DNA of 5,451 bases from Candidatus Hodarchaeota archaeon. Lineage in GTDB: Archaea > Asgardarchaeota > Heimdallarchaeia > Hodarchaeales > YT1-057. Under the pieces are notes generated by a model. The model worked only from the letters and a program-made list of their open reading frames with translations, was not told the DNA's origin and ran no database searches. Of this stretch, positions 5,191 to 5,451 are shown piece by piece. Position numbers and translations under genes: made by a program. How positions within the stretch are numbered: position 1 is the first letter of the stretch; the number at the start of each line of letters is the position of its first letter. Location: NCBI GenBank assembly GCA_016839955.1, contig JAEOTI010000629.1:1-5451 (forward strand). Reading direction: 5' to 3'.

Positions 5191-5451
5191 ATGGCTGAAA
5201 CTATTATTGAAGATTTCTTTGAAGGACTCTGGAAGGATTATTTTGACTGGTACGCCAGTGAAGTCTTTGTGGAGTTCAGTGTGAATAATGTCATCCAATT
5301 GATCTATTTAGCGATATTTCTATATGTCCTAATCTCCGTTCTGGGAACTTTTTTCCCCATTGTTGGGCGAATCTTTACAATTATCTTTATGCCATTCACA
5401 GTGATTCATGTTTGGTTACACCTTCGAGAAATGAGGCGGATTAGAATACAA
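5191..5451 (+). CDS. N-terminal part of a membrane protein, family not recognised (3' end outside window)
   Basis: The frame opens at ATG 5191 and is still open at the right edge, showing 87 residues. TGA directly precedes the ATG in frame, so this is the earliest start. Residues 1-30 are acidic and aromatic (E-D-F-F-E-G-L-W, D-Y-F-D-W-Y), likely an amphipathic helix at the membrane surface. Hydrophobic helices follow at about 34-55 and 58-76, then a basic stretch R-E-M-R-R-I-R. The second helix contains F-P-I-V-G-R and later H73-V-W-L-H77. The spacing recalls the HExxH zinc site of membrane proteases, but the Glu is replaced by Val, so no protease call is made. It is transcribed away from the TFB-like gene. 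Confidence 0.7.
   Translation, partial: MAETIIEDFFEGLWKDYFDWYASEVFVEFSVNNVIQLIYLAIFLYVLISVLGTFFPIVGRIFTIIFMPFTVIHVWLHLREMRRIRIQ

Overview
The window is AT-rich and looks archaeal. It encodes a protein that aligns with the two cyclin folds of archaeal TFB (transcription factor B). Candidate TATA elements lie about 26-33 nt upstream of several starts, GGAGG-type ribosome binding sites are present, and TTG and GTG starts occur. The abundance of membrane and secreted proteins and the divergent TFB suggest an Asgard-type or other uncultured archaeon. That lineage call is inference only; there is no rRNA or marker gene.

Left part, plus strand: positions 1-173 are the 3' end of a gene for a surface protein, with a Ser/Thr/Asn-rich linker, one membrane segment and a basic tail. 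It is followed after 2 nt by a DUF457/YdjM-family membrane-bound metal-dependent hydrolase (176-853), so the two are probably one operon. A separate promoter, with a TATA-like element inside a perfect inverted repeat (859-878), appears to drive a two-gene unit. The first gene is a protein with a signal sequence, a large extracytoplasmic domain and a C-terminal membrane anchor (901-1938). The second, starting 1 nt after the first stop, is a protein with two N-terminal membrane helices and a long acidic, disordered cytoplasmic part ending in a helical domain (1940-3175). The tight coupling and opposite topologies suggest a membrane complex, but neither family is recognised.

Middle, 3176-3365: non-coding DNA with an exact 28-bp tandem duplication (3181-3236) and two T-runs that could end plus-strand transcription. 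The minus strand then carries a small ribbon-helix-helix DNA-binding protein (3366-3542), which is below the usual length cut-offs of gene callers.

Right part: upstream of the small regulator on the same strand is a 406-aa TFB-like protein (3653-4873, minus). It has both cyclin repeats and the linker helix but no zinc ribbon, and it carries an extra C-terminal region of about 120 residues. An 8-bp-arm inverted repeat (4877-4894) sits directly at its start. After a non-coding AT-rich spacer of about 317 bp, a membrane protein gene (5191 onward) starts divergently and runs off the window.

The most interesting content is the zinc-ribbon-less TFB-like factor next to a small RHH regulator. Palindromes also overlap candidate TATA elements at most of the promoters in the window.
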